This document shows, in pieces, positions 50,491 to 63,617 of a stretch of DNA of 64,000 nucleotides (position 1 is its first letter; each line of letters begins with the position of its first letter). Below the pieces are notes generated by a model. That model saw only the letters and a program-made list of their open reading frames with translations. It ran no database searches and was not told where the DNA came from. A program made the position numbers and the translations under genes. Source of the stretch: Pseudomonas multiresinivorans (lineage in GTDB: Bacteria; Pseudomonadota; Gammaproteobacteria; Pseudomonadales; Pseudomonadaceae); NCBI RefSeq assembly GCF_012971725.1, contig NZ_CP048833.1, forward strand, positions 5,146,001 to 5,210,000, written 5' to 3'.

Positions 50491-51849
50491 ATGCGGCTGA
50501 ACAGGAAGACCATGCGTTCACTCTTCTGGCGGATCCTCGCCGCCTTCTGGCTCGCCCTGTTGCTGGTGGCCGGACTGTCGATCCTGCTGGGCCGCGCGCT
50601 GAACCAGGACACCTGGGTCATTGCCCGCTATCCGGGGCTGCACGACATCGCCAAGCAATGGACCCTGCTCTACGAGACGAAAGGCCCCGACGCCGCACAG
50701 CAATTGCTGGAAAGCCGCCGGCAGCAGTACGAGCTTTCAGTGCAGGTGCTTGACGAAACCGGCCAGCGCCTGGTCAACGGCACCTACCTGCCGCGCCCGC
50801 CACGTCCGCGCGACAACAATTTCGACCGCGGGAACCTGCCGCGCTTCCCCTGGCGTCAGCTGAGCCAGGAATACACCAGCAGCCGCACCGACCAGACTTA
50901 CCTGTTCATCTACCGCATTCCGCATCCGACACTGCAGGCCTGGCACCGCAGCAGCCTGCTCTGGCCGCTGAGCGCCCTGGGCATCGCCCTGGTAGTGCTG
51001 ACCGTGTTCAGCCTGCTGCTGACCCTGTCGATCACCCGCCCGCTGAACCGCCTGCGCCGCGCCGTACACGACCTCGGCCAGACCAGTTATCAACAGGACA
51101 GCCTCGCCCGCCTCTCCCGTCGCGGCGACGAACTGGGCGTGCTGGCCCGCGACTTCAACCGCATGGGCGCCCGCCTGCAGGGGCTGATCGGCAGCCAGCG
51201 CCAGCTGCTGCGCGATGTGTCCCATGAACTGCGTTCGCCGCTGGCGCGCCTGCGCATTGCCCTGGCCCTGGCCGAACGCGCCGGCCCCGAGCAGCGCGCT
51301 GCCATGTGGCCACGACTGGAACAGGAATGCGATCGCCTGGAAGCGCTGATCGGCGAAATCCTCGCCCTCGCCCGACTCGACGCCGAACCCGGCCCGACCA
51401 GCCGCATCGAACTGCTTCCGCTGTTCGAACGCCTGAGCAACGATGCGCAACTGCTCTACCCGGAACAGGACATCCAGCTCGACGTCGCTGCGCAACTGGC
51501 CCTGGATGGCTGGCCGGACATGCTCGAACGCGCCCTCGACAACCTGCTGCGCAATGCCCTGCGCTTCAACCCGCCCCAGCAGCCGCTCGAAGTTCAGGCA
51601 CGGATCGACGGCGAGCGCCTGCACATCAGCATTCGAGACCACGGCCCTGGCGCCAGCGAGGAACACCTGGCGCAACTGGGCGAACCCTTCTTCCGCGCTC
51701 CCAACCAGAGCAGCCCCGGCCATGGGCTGGGCCTGGCCATCGCCCGCCGCGCCATCGAGCGCCACCACGGTCGGTTGCGCCTGAGCAACCATCCCGACGG
51801 CGGTTTCCTGGCCAGCATCGACCTGCCGTTGCGTCGGCAGGCCGCCTGA
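50491..51849 (+). CDS. cpxA: Sensor histidine kinase CpxA-like
   Basis: The 452-residue kinase has a transmembrane helix (FWRILAAFWLALLLVAGLSI, residues ~12-32), a ~120-residue periplasmic domain, a second helix (~158-178), HAMP (SITRPLNRLRRAVHDLGQTS), HisKA with LLRDVSHELRSPLARLRIAL, and HATPase boxes (DNLLRNALRFNPP, IRDHGPGA, GHGLGLAIARRA). It should phosphorylate the CpxR-like regulator. ATG 50491 is used; ATG 50512 with AGGAAG upstream is an equally good start. Confidence 0.92.
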   Translation: MRLNRKTMRSLFWRILAAFWLALLLVAGLSILLGRALNQDTWVIARYPGLHDIAKQWTLLYETKGPDAAQQLLESRRQQYELSVQVLDETGQRLVNGTYLPRPPRPRDNNFDRGNLPRFPWRQLSQEYTSSRTDQTYLFIYRIPHPTLQAWHRSSLLWPLSALGIALVVLTVFSLLLTLSITRPLNRLRRAVHDLGQTSYQQDSLARLSRRGDELGVLARDFNRMGARLQGLIGSQRQLLRDVSHELRSPLARLRIALALAERAGPEQRAAMWPRLEQECDRLEALIGEILALARLDAEPGPTSRIELLPLFERLSNDAQLLYPEQDIQLDVAAQLALDGWPDMLERALDNLLRNALRFNPPQQPLEVQARIDGERLHISIRDHGPGASEEHLAQLGEPFFRAPNQSSPGHGLGLAIARRAIERHHGRLRLSNHPDGGFLASIDLPLRRQAA

Positions 51850-51875
51850 ATCGAGCGCACTTTCGGAGAGCCACC

Positions 51876-52355
51876 ATGAGCCTTGCCGCCTTCGCTACCC
51901 CGACTCCCGCGCTGCATCAGGCGCTGCCGCCGGCAGCCCTGCTGCGCAGCGAGCCCTGCGACGACCCGCAGTACCTGGTGCTGGCTGTAGAGCTGGCACG
52001 TCACGCCGCGCAGTGGCGCGCACGCTGGCCCGGCCTGCGCCTGAGCCTGCCGCAGAGCGGCACCTGGCCGCTGGAGAGCTGGCCGGACGCGCTGGGCGAG
52101 GCCCTGGATTCGTTGCTGGAAGCGGCGCTGACGCGCCAACCGCTCGCAGCGCTGAAACTCTCGCTCAGCTCAGCCCACGGTGAACTGCGCCTGGACCTGC
52201 ACGGTCACGACCCGCAAGCGCGGGCCTGGCTGCCGGAGGCCCTGCCCCCGGCGCGGCGCCTGGCCGCCTGGCAGGGTGGCCACCTGTTCTGGCGCGCGCG
52301 CGACGGCGGCTGGAAGGTTCGCCTGGAACTGCCGCTCAGCCCCGCCAGGCGCTGA
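51876..52355 (+). CDS. Small protein downstream of cpxA, unknown function
   Basis: The 159-residue protein is Ala/Leu-rich and soluble. Its second half resembles a degenerate HATPase-like stretch (WPDALGEALDSLLEAALTRQ, then GELRLDLHGHDP, then AWQGGHLFWRARDGGWKVRL), which could be a weak relic of a kinase ATPase domain, but no nucleotide motif is intact. It begins 26 bases after cpxA with GGAGAG upstream, and its 3' end overlaps the convergent nitroreductase gene by 20 bases. Confidence 0.75.
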   Translation: MSLAAFATPTPALHQALPPAALLRSEPCDDPQYLVLAVELARHAAQWRARWPGLRLSLPQSGTWPLESWPDALGEALDSLLEAALTRQPLAALKLSLSSAHGELRLDLHGHDPQARAWLPEALPPARRLAAWQGGHLFWRARDGGWKVRLELPLSPARR

Positions 52356-52896
52356 CAAAGCCGGCCGGGTCCAGCGGCGCCGGGCGGCGCAGCTCACCAA
52401 CCGGCGTGCCGAGGTAGATGAAGCCGACGATGCGCTCATTCTCGGTCAGGCCAAGGCCCTCGCGCACCAGCGGGTCGAATGCCATGGCACCAGTGCGCCA
52501 CATCGCCCCCAGTCCCTCGACATAGGCTGCCTGAACGATACCGTGAGCAGCACAGCCTGCGGCCAGCCACTGCTCGATTTCCGGCACCTTGGGATGATCC
52601 TGCAAGCGTGCCACGGCCACCACCAGCAAGGGCGCGCGCAGCGGCATTGCACGGGCCTTGTCCAGCGCCTCTGGCTTGCCGTCCGGCTCATTGGCCGCCA
52701 CAGCGCGGGCGAACAGCTCGCCCAGTTCCTTGCGCGCCTCGCCTTCCACGGTGATGAAACGCCAGGGGCGTAGTTGCCCGTGGTCCGGCGCGCGCAACGC
52801 CGAGCGGAACAGGCGATCCAGTTGCTCGGCGGACGGTGCCGGCTCGCTCAGGCGGGCGTGGGACACACGGTTGAGCAACGCGTCGAGAGCCTCCAT
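52336..52896 (-). CDS. NAD(P)H nitroreductase, YdjA type
   Basis: The 186-residue FMN enzyme has FRSALRAPDHGQLRPWRFIT (FMN phosphate and ring contacts), LAAGCAAHGIVQAAYVEGLG with AMWRTGAM, and the C-terminal ENERIVGFIYLGTPVGE. YdjA-type nitroreductases reduce nitroaromatics; the natural substrate is unknown. ATG 52896 is used because the extension to 52986 has no ribosome site. Confidence 0.93.
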   Translation of the reverse strand: MEALDALLNRVSHARLSEPAPSAEQLDRLFRSALRAPDHGQLRPWRFITVEGEARKELGELFARAVAANEPDGKPEALDKARAMPLRAPLLVVAVARLQDHPKVPEIEQWLAAGCAAHGIVQAAYVEGLGAMWRTGAMAFDPLVREGLGLTENERIVGFIYLGTPVGELRRPAPLDPAGFVSAWRG

Positions 52897-53075
52897 GGGC
52901 TGCCTCCAGTCAAACTCGAAAGCCGCCATTGTAGACGCAAAGGGTTCGCATTTGCCCGCGAAAGACAGCGCCTTCATTCTCTGCACAACTTGTAAAGGAG
53001 ACCGGCGTCACGCGGTTTACTCTCGGCAGACGGCAGGTAAAATGGCCGATTCCCATTGGATTCAGACCTCAGCGC

Positions 53076-54530
53076 ATGGCCCTGCCGACACTACGCACCC
53101 TCGGATTCATCATCGGCATCTTCGTGATCACGCTGGCGGTCGCCATGCTGGTCCCCATGGCCACGCTGCTCTACTACGGCCGCGCGAACGAACTGCACCC
53201 GTTCATCTGGTCGGCGATCATCACCTTCACCTGCGGGCTCGGCCTGGTCATCCCCGGCCGCCCGGAGCAGGTGCACCTGCGCCCGCGGGACATGTACATG
53301 CTCACCGTGTCGAGCTGGGTGATCGTCTGCTTCTTCTCCTCCCTGCCCTTCATGTTCGCCCGGCACATCAGCTTCACCGACGCGATCTTCGAGAGCATGT
53401 CCGGCATCACCGCCACCGGTTCGACCGTGCTGTCGGGGCTGGACAAGATGTCGCCCGGCATCCTCATCTGGCGCTCGCTGCTGCACTGGCTGGGCGGTAT
53501 CGGCTTCATCGCCATGGCGGTGGCGATCCTGCCGATGCTGCGCATCGGTGGCATGCGCCTGTTCCAGACCGAATCCTCCGACCGCTCCGACAAGGTCATG
53601 CCGCGCTCGCACATGGTGGCCAAGTACATAGTCGGGGTTTACGTGGCGATCACCATCGCCGGCACGCTGGCGTTCTGGTGGGCCGGGATGGGCCTGTTCG
53701 ACTCGCTCAACCACGCCATGTCGGCGATCTCCACCGGCGGTTTCTCCACCTCCGACCAATCGCTGGCCAAGTGGCACCAGCCAGCGGTGCACTGGGTCGC
53801 GGTGGCGGTGATGATCCTGGGCAGCATCCCCTTCGTGCTCTACGTCGCTACCCTGCGCGGCAACCGCAAGGCGCTGATCCGCGACCACCAGGTCCATGGC
53901 TTCCTCGGCCTGCTGGTATTCACCTGGCTGGTGATGGGCACCTGGTACTCGGTGAACTCCGACCTGCCCTGGCTCGACGCCTTCCGCATCGTCGCGGTGA
54001 ACGTGACCTCGGTGGTCACCACCACCGGCTTCGCCCTGGGCGACTACAGCCTGTGGGGCCACTTCTCGATCATGCTGTTCTTCTACCTGGGCTTCATCGG
54101 CGGCTGCTCCGGCTCCACTGCCGGCGGCATCAAGATCTTCCGCTTCCAGGTGGCCTTCACCCTGCTGCGCGCCAGCCTGTACCAGCTGATCCACCCGCGC
54201 GCGGTGATCAAGCAGAGCTATAACGGCCACCGCCTGGACGAGGAGATCGTGCGGTCGATCCTGACCTTCTCGTTCTTCTTCGGCGCCACCGTCGGCGCCC
54301 TGGCGCTGGGCCTGTCGTTCCTCGGCCTGGACTGGATGACCTCGCTGACCGGCGCGGCCAGTACCGTGGCCGGCGTCGGCCCGGGCATGGGCCCGATCAT
54401 CGGCCCTTCGGGCAACTTCGCCTCACTGCCGGACGCCGCCAAGTGGCTGCTCTGCGGCGGCATGCTGGCGGGTCGCCTGGAGATCATCACCGTGCTGGTG
54501 CTGTTCACCCCGGCGTTCTGGCGGCACTGA
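53076..54530 (+). CDS. trkH: Trk potassium uptake subunit TrkH
   Basis: The 484-residue membrane channel subunit has the four selectivity-loop regions of the Trk family: AIFESMSGITATGSTVLSGL, HAMSAISTGGFSTSDQSLAK, NVTSVVTTTGFALGDYSLWG and the fourth around AASTVAGVGPGMGPIIGPSG. LLHWLGGIGFIAMAVAILPM and GFIGGCSGSTAGGIKIFRFQ are further hallmarks. It works with TrkA, encoded elsewhere. No ribosome site of note is visible before the ATG. Confidence 0.95.
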   Translation: MALPTLRTLGFIIGIFVITLAVAMLVPMATLLYYGRANELHPFIWSAIITFTCGLGLVIPGRPEQVHLRPRDMYMLTVSSWVIVCFFSSLPFMFARHISFTDAIFESMSGITATGSTVLSGLDKMSPGILIWRSLLHWLGGIGFIAMAVAILPMLRIGGMRLFQTESSDRSDKVMPRSHMVAKYIVGVYVAITIAGTLAFWWAGMGLFDSLNHAMSAISTGGFSTSDQSLAKWHQPAVHWVAVAVMILGSIPFVLYVATLRGNRKALIRDHQVHGFLGLLVFTWLVMGTWYSVNSDLPWLDAFRIVAVNVTSVVTTTGFALGDYSLWGHFSIMLFFYLGFIGGCSGSTAGGIKIFRFQVAFTLLRASLYQLIHPRAVIKQSYNGHRLDEEIVRSILTFSFFFGATVGALALGLSFLGLDWMTSLTGAASTVAGVGPGMGPIIGPSGNFASLPDAAKWLLCGGMLAGRLEIITVLVLFTPAFWRH

Positions 54531-54566
54531 TCGTCCCTGCCACCAAATTTGCAGGATGAACACGCC

Positions 54567-54598
54567 GTAGGATGGTGTGGAGCGCAGCGATACCCATC
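54567..54598 (+). repeat. Dispersed 32-bp repeat, copy 3
   Basis: GTAGGATGGTGTGGAGCGCA followed by GCGATACCCATC is nearly identical to 1673-1704. It lies 36 bases after trkH. Confidence 0.75.
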
Positions 54599-54640
54599 AA
54601 TCCCAGGCGCCGTCTACGCTAGCCGGCTGCAGCAGGCTTC

Positions 54641-54713
54641 TGTAGGAGCGAGCTTGCTCGCGAACGGCTGGGCACCGCCATCAAGCGGTTCGCGAGCAAG
54701 CTCGCTCCTACAA
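54641..54713. repeat. REP doublet between trkH and the AraC-family gene
   Basis: Forward GTAGGAGCGAGCTTGCTCGC (54642 on) and reverse CGAGCAAGCTCGCTCCTAC (ending ~54712), ~24 bases apart, between two convergent genes. Confidence 0.88.
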
Positions 54714-54736
54714 CCAGACGCTTGGCGCCGGAGGCA

Positions 54737-55735
54737 TCACAACTCCTCGCGGTACTCCCCCGGTGTCTTGCCGAACCAGCGGCGGAAGGCTCGGAAGAAG
54801 TTGCTCGGCTCCGAGAACCCCAGCAGGTAGGCAATCTCCAGCAGCGTCATGCGCGGCGTGGCGAGGTACTGCTGGGCCAGCTCGCGGCGGGTGTCGTCGA
54901 GCAGTTGCTGGTAGCTGGTGCCCTCTTCCTGCAGGCGACGCTGCAGGGTGCGCTCGGACAGGTGCAGCGCCTGCGCCACGCTCTCGCGCTTCGGCTCGCC
55001 CTGGGGCAGCAGGCGGCACAGTACCTGCCGCGTCTGGTGGCTGAAGCGGCTGCTGACGAAGCGCGCCAGGTATTCCCCGGCAAAGCGGTCGTGCAGGCGC
55101 GCCAGTTCCTCGTTGGCAGTGGGTAGCGGCGCGGCCATGTCCTCGTGGGAAAACAGCATCGCGCAGTCGGCGTGGCCAAAGCTCAGCGGCGCCTGGAAGA
55201 GTTCCCGGTAGGGCTCGATGTCCTGCGGCGGCTCCCCCGCCAGGCGCACTTCCAGCGGTTTGATCGCTCGCCCGGTAATCCAGCGCAGCATGGCGGTCAG
55301 GCTGGCCAGCGAGCACTCCGCGCTCTGCCGCGGCACCGGCAGGCGGTCGCCATGGACCACGATGCGGTAGAGGCAGCCTTCGGGGAGACGGCGGAAGGTC
55401 AGGTCGGCGCCCTCGGCAATGATCCGCTGGTAGCGTTCGAGCCGCTCGAAGCCCTCGCCCAGGTTGCGGCTGGACATCAGCGCGTAGCCCACCACCGGGA
55501 ACGCCGGAGTGTGCACGCGGGCAATGTTCAGGCCGATGGCCGGATTGCCGGACAGCTCCACGGCGCGGTTCCACAGACGGCTCATGGCGTCCTGCGGGAA
55601 GCGCGCATCGGGGTCGTCGAGGGCAGCGAAATCCAATCCCAGTTCGGCGAACAGCGCTCGGCTGTCCAGGCCTTCCAGTTCCAGGGACTGGACGATTCCC
55701 CGCACCCAACTGGACAGGGTCGTACGCTCAGGCAT
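54737..55735 (-). CDS. AraC-family transcriptional regulator
   Basis: The 332-residue protein has an Arabinose_bd-type N-terminal sensing domain (NPAIGLNIARVHTPAFPVVG with YALMSSRNLGEGFERLERY) and a C-terminal AraC double HTH (SVAQALHLSERTLQRRLQEE and EIAYLLGFSEPSNFFRAFRR with WFGKTPGEYR). This is the OruR/ArgR-like architecture frequent in Pseudomonas. ATG 55735 is used. Its target is not evident; the divergent neighbour is a DUF962 gene. Confidence 0.92.
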   Translation of the reverse strand: MPERTTLSSWVRGIVQSLELEGLDSRALFAELGLDFAALDDPDARFPQDAMSRLWNRAVELSGNPAIGLNIARVHTPAFPVVGYALMSSRNLGEGFERLERYQRIIAEGADLTFRRLPEGCLYRIVVHGDRLPVPRQSAECSLASLTAMLRWITGRAIKPLEVRLAGEPPQDIEPYRELFQAPLSFGHADCAMLFSHEDMAAPLPTANEELARLHDRFAGEYLARFVSSRFSHQTRQVLCRLLPQGEPKRESVAQALHLSERTLQRRLQEEGTSYQQLLDDTRRELAQQYLATPRMTLLEIAYLLGFSEPSNFFRAFRRWFGKTPGEYREEL

Positions 55736-55879
55736 GCGTTTTCTTCTGGTTATGATGGTCAACGGCGCCACCGCCAGACAGCTGGCGGCGCAGGGGGATA
55801 CTAAACTGGTCCCCTATGCCATCCGCAAGTCCGACAGCTCCAGCCTACACTGGGCCACCACAACAACAGGAGGTGCGCC

Positions 55880-56197
55880 ATGAGCACCCAGACCGCCGAT
55901 CGGTTCCAGAGCTTCGCCGAGTTCTACCCGTATTACCTGCAGGAACACAGCAACGCCGTGTGCCGCCGCCTGCATTACGTGGGCAGCCTGCTGGTGCTGT
56001 CGATCCTCGCCTACGCCATCGTCAGCGGGCACTGGTTGTGGCTTCTGGCCATGCCATTGGCCGGCTACGGCTTCGCCTGGGTCGGCCATTTCGTGTTCGA
56101 GAAGAACCGCCCCGCCACCTTCAAGTACCCGCTGTGGTCGCTGATGGGCGACTGGGTGATGCTCAAGGACGCCTTTACCGGGCGCATCCGCTTCTAA
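55880..56197 (+). CDS. DUF962 (Mpo1-like) membrane protein
   Basis: The 105-residue protein has FAEFYPYYLQEHSNAVCRRL, HYVGSLLVLSILAYAIVSGH and HFVFEKNRPATFKYPLWSLM, the DUF962 pattern with conserved His residues. Yeast Mpo1 of the family is a dioxygenase acting on 2-hydroxy fatty acids; bacterial function is open. AGGAGG precedes the ATG with good spacing. Confidence 0.92.
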   Translation: MSTQTADRFQSFAEFYPYYLQEHSNAVCRRLHYVGSLLVLSILAYAIVSGHWLWLLAMPLAGYGFAWVGHFVFEKNRPATFKYPLWSLMGDWVMLKDAFTGRIRF

Positions 56198-56219
56198 GCC
56201 TTCAACGCAACCCTTGCCC

Positions 56220-57740
56220 TCAGCGCGCAGCGTTACGCTGCGCCGTGCGCTCGAAGAGAATCGCCTGCACCTCCCCGCCGGCATGCTGCGCCACCCGTTT
56301 CCAGGTGGCCGGCACGTCGGGAATCTCCTGGTCGTTGTAGCGGCTCATCACCAGCCAGATGCGCCCCTGGTCCTGCGGCAGGTCCGCCAGGCGGTCGACG
56401 AAGGCATGCTGGCGGTCGTCGATCAGCGAACCGAAGCCATATCGCCCCGGCCGCCCCGAACTGCCGTCCGCCGCTGGCGCGGTGTAGAGCAATGGTTCGT
56501 GGCCGGTCTGGTTGTAGTAGCGGAAGGTCAGGTACCAGAGGATGTCATCGACCACCACCCGGTCGCCGGCGCGGTAGTGGGCGTTGACGTAGGCCGCCAT
56601 GCCGTCGAACTGCTCGTCCGGGTCGATGGCGATCGCGCGCCCCACCCCGATGCCCTGCACCCCTAGCAGGGTCACCAGCAGCATCGCTCCCAGCGCACGG
56701 CGCTTATCCAGCAGGCGATCCAGTGCCAGCGCCAGCAGCAGCGGCAAGCCCATGGCGAAAGCCGTGAGGTAGCGCTCAACGAACACCGGGGAAATGAACG
56801 AAATGCCATACAGCAGGAGCAAGGGCACGCCGCAATAGAGTGCCACCAGCACCCCGCCACGCTGGGGACTGCGGTCGGCGCGCAGCACCAGTGCAGCCGC
56901 CGCGACCAGCAGCAGCGGCACGCCGAGCAGCACGGGCCAGGGCAACTCGTTGCCATCGGATTGCGCCAGCCACTGCCAGAGCATCGAGGGTAGCGAGCGT
57001 GCATCCACCGGCGGCTGCCAGCCCACGTCGCCACCCGCTTCCAGCACCGCCATGTGGCGGATCAGGTCGAACAGCCCCGGCAACCAGGGCAGGAACAGCG
57101 CAGCGATGGCCAGGTTGGCCAGCCACCAGTCACGTCGGCGCAGCGGGCTGTTCGGCAGCATCGCCAGCCAGAGCCACTGCACCAGTGCGCCGAACAGGCT
57201 GAAGTAATGGGTGTAGAAGGCCGCGGTCATCAGCGCGACATACACCAGCAGATAGCGCCGCCGCTGCGCCTGCCGCCAATACAGCAACGCCAGGGTCGCT
57301 GCCAGCAACCAGCAGCCGAGCAGCGAATACATGCGCACTTCCTGGCTGTAACGCACCGCCGTGGGCAACAGCGCCAGCAACAGCACGGCGATGAAAGTGG
57401 CCCGCGGCGAAGCCAGGCGCCAGACCAGCCAGCCGCCGAGAAACACCGCAAGCGTGCCGAACACGGAGCTGAACGATCGCAGCGAAAGAACGCCCTCGCC
57501 CGCCACTCCAACCCAGGCATGCAGAAGGAAGAAGTACAGCGGCGGATGCACGTCGTGGGCCGCGTGCTGCCAGAGCTGGACCGGCGAATAGCGGGCGAGG
57601 AACAGGCTGGAGGTCTCGTCCCCCCACAGTGCCGAATCCGACAGACCATAAAGGCGCAGGCACAGGGCGAGCACCAGCAGCGGCAGGAGCCACCACTGGC
57701 GCAGCAGGACAGGCAGAGTCGGCGGCTCGCGGGACAGCAT
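56220..57740 (-). CDS. GT39/ArnT-like glycosyltransferase
   Basis: The 506-residue membrane protein has ~11 hydrophobic helices and the GT39/PMT_2 entry: LCLRLYGLSDSALWGDETSS, in which the GDE acidic motif follows the first helix, and AAHDVHPPLYFFLLHAWVGV with the HPP motif. The C-terminal ~100 residues are periplasmic. Such enzymes transfer a sugar from a lipid carrier; acceptor and donor are unknown. It is followed, on the same strand upstream, by the Lhr-like helicase gene 57 bases away. Confidence 0.88.
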   Translation of the reverse strand: MLSREPPTLPVLLRQWWLLPLLVLALCLRLYGLSDSALWGDETSSLFLARYSPVQLWQHAAHDVHPPLYFFLLHAWVGVAGEGVLSLRSFSSVFGTLAVFLGGWLVWRLASPRATFIAVLLLALLPTAVRYSQEVRMYSLLGCWLLAATLALLYWRQAQRRRYLLVYVALMTAAFYTHYFSLFGALVQWLWLAMLPNSPLRRRDWWLANLAIAALFLPWLPGLFDLIRHMAVLEAGGDVGWQPPVDARSLPSMLWQWLAQSDGNELPWPVLLGVPLLLVAAAALVLRADRSPQRGGVLVALYCGVPLLLLYGISFISPVFVERYLTAFAMGLPLLLALALDRLLDKRRALGAMLLVTLLGVQGIGVGRAIAIDPDEQFDGMAAYVNAHYRAGDRVVVDDILWYLTFRYYNQTGHEPLLYTAPAADGSSGRPGRYGFGSLIDDRQHAFVDRLADLPQDQGRIWLVMSRYNDQEIPDVPATWKRVAQHAGGEVQAILFERTAQRNAAR

Positions 57741-57797
57741 TACACCCTCGCAGGAAAGACTTGCGTGCCGCTGAGTGTAAGCCAGGCGAGGCCGGGA

Positions 57798-62114
<4,317 letters not shown>

Positions 62115-62226
62115 GCAGACCAATATGGTGGTGCGCGAAGCCCGTCACAAGGACCGCTGATCGCGCCTCGCCGCAAGCTGCGCCAGCCGTTACGCTGCAC
62201 CCCTCCAGCCGGCGGAATGACACTCG

Positions 62227-62595
62227 ATGAGCGACCGTGATCGCGACTACTACTGGGAACAGGTCAGGCAACAGAACCGGCAGAAGCCGCCCGATGCGCC
62301 AAAGCGCAAGTGGCGAATGCTGGTGAAGGGGTTGCTGTGGTTCCTCATTCCCTTGCTGATCGTGGCGGCAGGCGCAGCCCTGTGGCGCAACCCCGCCAGC
62401 CAGCTCTGGCTCCAGGAACGCTGGGTGCTGCTGCAGACACGCCTGGGCATTTCCCCGAGCGGCCTGCAGGCCACTCCGCCAGCTTCGCCCTACAGCGACA
62501 GTCCGCGCAGGCTGTCGGACTGCATCAAGCCGGGCAACGTGATCGACGACGAAGTGCGAGCCTGCGTCAAAGGGTACCGGCCGAAGACCTGGTGA
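62227..62595 (+). CDS. Small single-pass membrane protein, unknown function
   Basis: The 122-residue protein has a charged cytoplasmic N-terminus (SDRDRDYYWEQVRQQNRQKP), one helix (GLLWFLIPLLIVAAGAALW, residues ~35-53) and a periplasmic tail with two cysteines near the end (LSDCIKPGN and VRACVKGY) that could form a disulfide. No family recognised. It is divergent from the Lhr gene. Confidence 0.75.
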   Translation: MSDRDRDYYWEQVRQQNRQKPPDAPKRKWRMLVKGLLWFLIPLLIVAAGAALWRNPASQLWLQERWVLLQTRLGISPSGLQATPPASPYSDSPRRLSDCIKPGNVIDDEVRACVKGYRPKTW

Positions 62596-62644
62596 CGGGC
62601 AACCTGCGGATCATGGCCATGGCCCGCGCACGGCGCGACGAGAA

Positions 62645-62664
62645 CCCCGCCCGCTCGGGCGGGG
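62645..62664 (-). terminator. Hairpin downstream of cheR
   Basis: CCCCGCCCGCTCGGGCGGGG is a perfect short palindrome 10 bases past the cheR stop, followed on the minus strand by TTCTCG, a poor U-tract. It may terminate or only stabilise the message. Confidence 0.6.
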
Positions 62665-62674
62665 TATCGGCCGA

Positions 62675-63496
62675 TCACTTGGCCTTGTAGATGATGCCCG
62701 GGCTGCACTGGACCATCTGGTAGTGATCCGGCAGTGCGTTGAGCGCCTCGGAAGCGCCGAGGAACAGGTAGCCGCCGGGCTTGAGGGTGGCATGGATGCG
62801 CAGCAGGATGTCGCGCTTCACCTCGGCCGAGAAATAGATCAGTACGTTGCGGCAGAACACCATGTCGAACTTGCCCAGCGTCGCGTAGCTGTCCAGCAGG
62901 TTCAGCGCGCGGAACTCCACGCGGCTCTTGATCGCCGGCTTCACCGTCCAGCGCCCCGGGGTCTTCTGGTCGAAGTAGCGCGCCAGGCGCTCCTGCGACA
63001 GGCCGCGGCCGATCGCCAGGCTGTCGTACTCGCCGGCCTTGCAGGCACTGAGCATCGAGCCGGAGAGATCCGTGGCGACGATCTGCACGCCCGCCTTCAA
63101 CTGGCCGAGGTTGGTGCGCTCGAACTCGTCGATGGCCATCGACAGCGAATAAGGCTCCTGCCCCGAGGAACAGGCCGCCGACCAGATGCGCAGGCGCTGG
63201 CCGGGCGCCGCCTTGATCATCTCCGGCAGCACGCGGTTCTTCAGTACTTCGAAGGGGTAGGTATCGCGAAACCACAGGGTCTCGTTGGTGGTCATCGCGT
63301 CGACCACCTGCTCGCGCAGCTGGCTGCGCATCTGGATCTTCTGCACCAGCTCGCCCAGGGACTTGATGCCCTGCTGTTCCATCAACTTGTTCAAGCGGCT
63401 GGAGACCAGGTACTGCTTGTTGGCGCCCAGGAGGATGCCGCAGGTCTTCTCCAGGAAATCCCGGAACAGCTCGAATTCAGAATTGGTGGATGTCAC
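62675..63496 (-). CDS. cheR: Chemotaxis protein methyltransferase CheR
   Basis: It methylates chemoreceptor glutamates with S-adenosylmethionine. The 273-residue protein has an N-terminal helical domain (FELFRDFLEKTCGILLGANK) and a SAM-binding domain (RIWSAACSSGQEPYSLSMAI; VATDLSGSMLSACKAGEYDS; FDMVFCRNVLIYFSAEVKRD; GGYLFLGASEAL). The start is GTG at 63496, with GAGG seven bases upstream, decided against a TTG at 63562. It lies downstream of cheV, as in P. aeruginosa cheV-cheR1 beside flgA. Confidence 0.94.
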   Translation of the reverse strand: MTSTNSEFELFRDFLEKTCGILLGANKQYLVSSRLNKLMEQQGIKSLGELVQKIQMRSQLREQVVDAMTTNETLWFRDTYPFEVLKNRVLPEMIKAAPGQRLRIWSAACSSGQEPYSLSMAIDEFERTNLGQLKAGVQIVATDLSGSMLSACKAGEYDSLAIGRGLSQERLARYFDQKTPGRWTVKPAIKSRVEFRALNLLDSYATLGKFDMVFCRNVLIYFSAEVKRDILLRIHATLKPGGYLFLGASEALNALPDHYQMVQCSPGIIYKAK

Positions 63497-63617
63497 AGAT
63501 AAACCTCTTTGCTCGTGGACGGCTGCCGACGGTGCGGCGGCAACTGCCTGACCGGTGCTCAAAAAAACATAGACGATGCGGGCGGCACCGGCGCCACCCG
63601 CATCTCGTCACTGCCCT

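Noticed and set aside
63497..63562. 22-residue N-terminal extension of CheR from a TTG
   Set aside because: No ribosome site; the GTG at 63496 has GAGG at ideal spacing and gives the usual CheR length.
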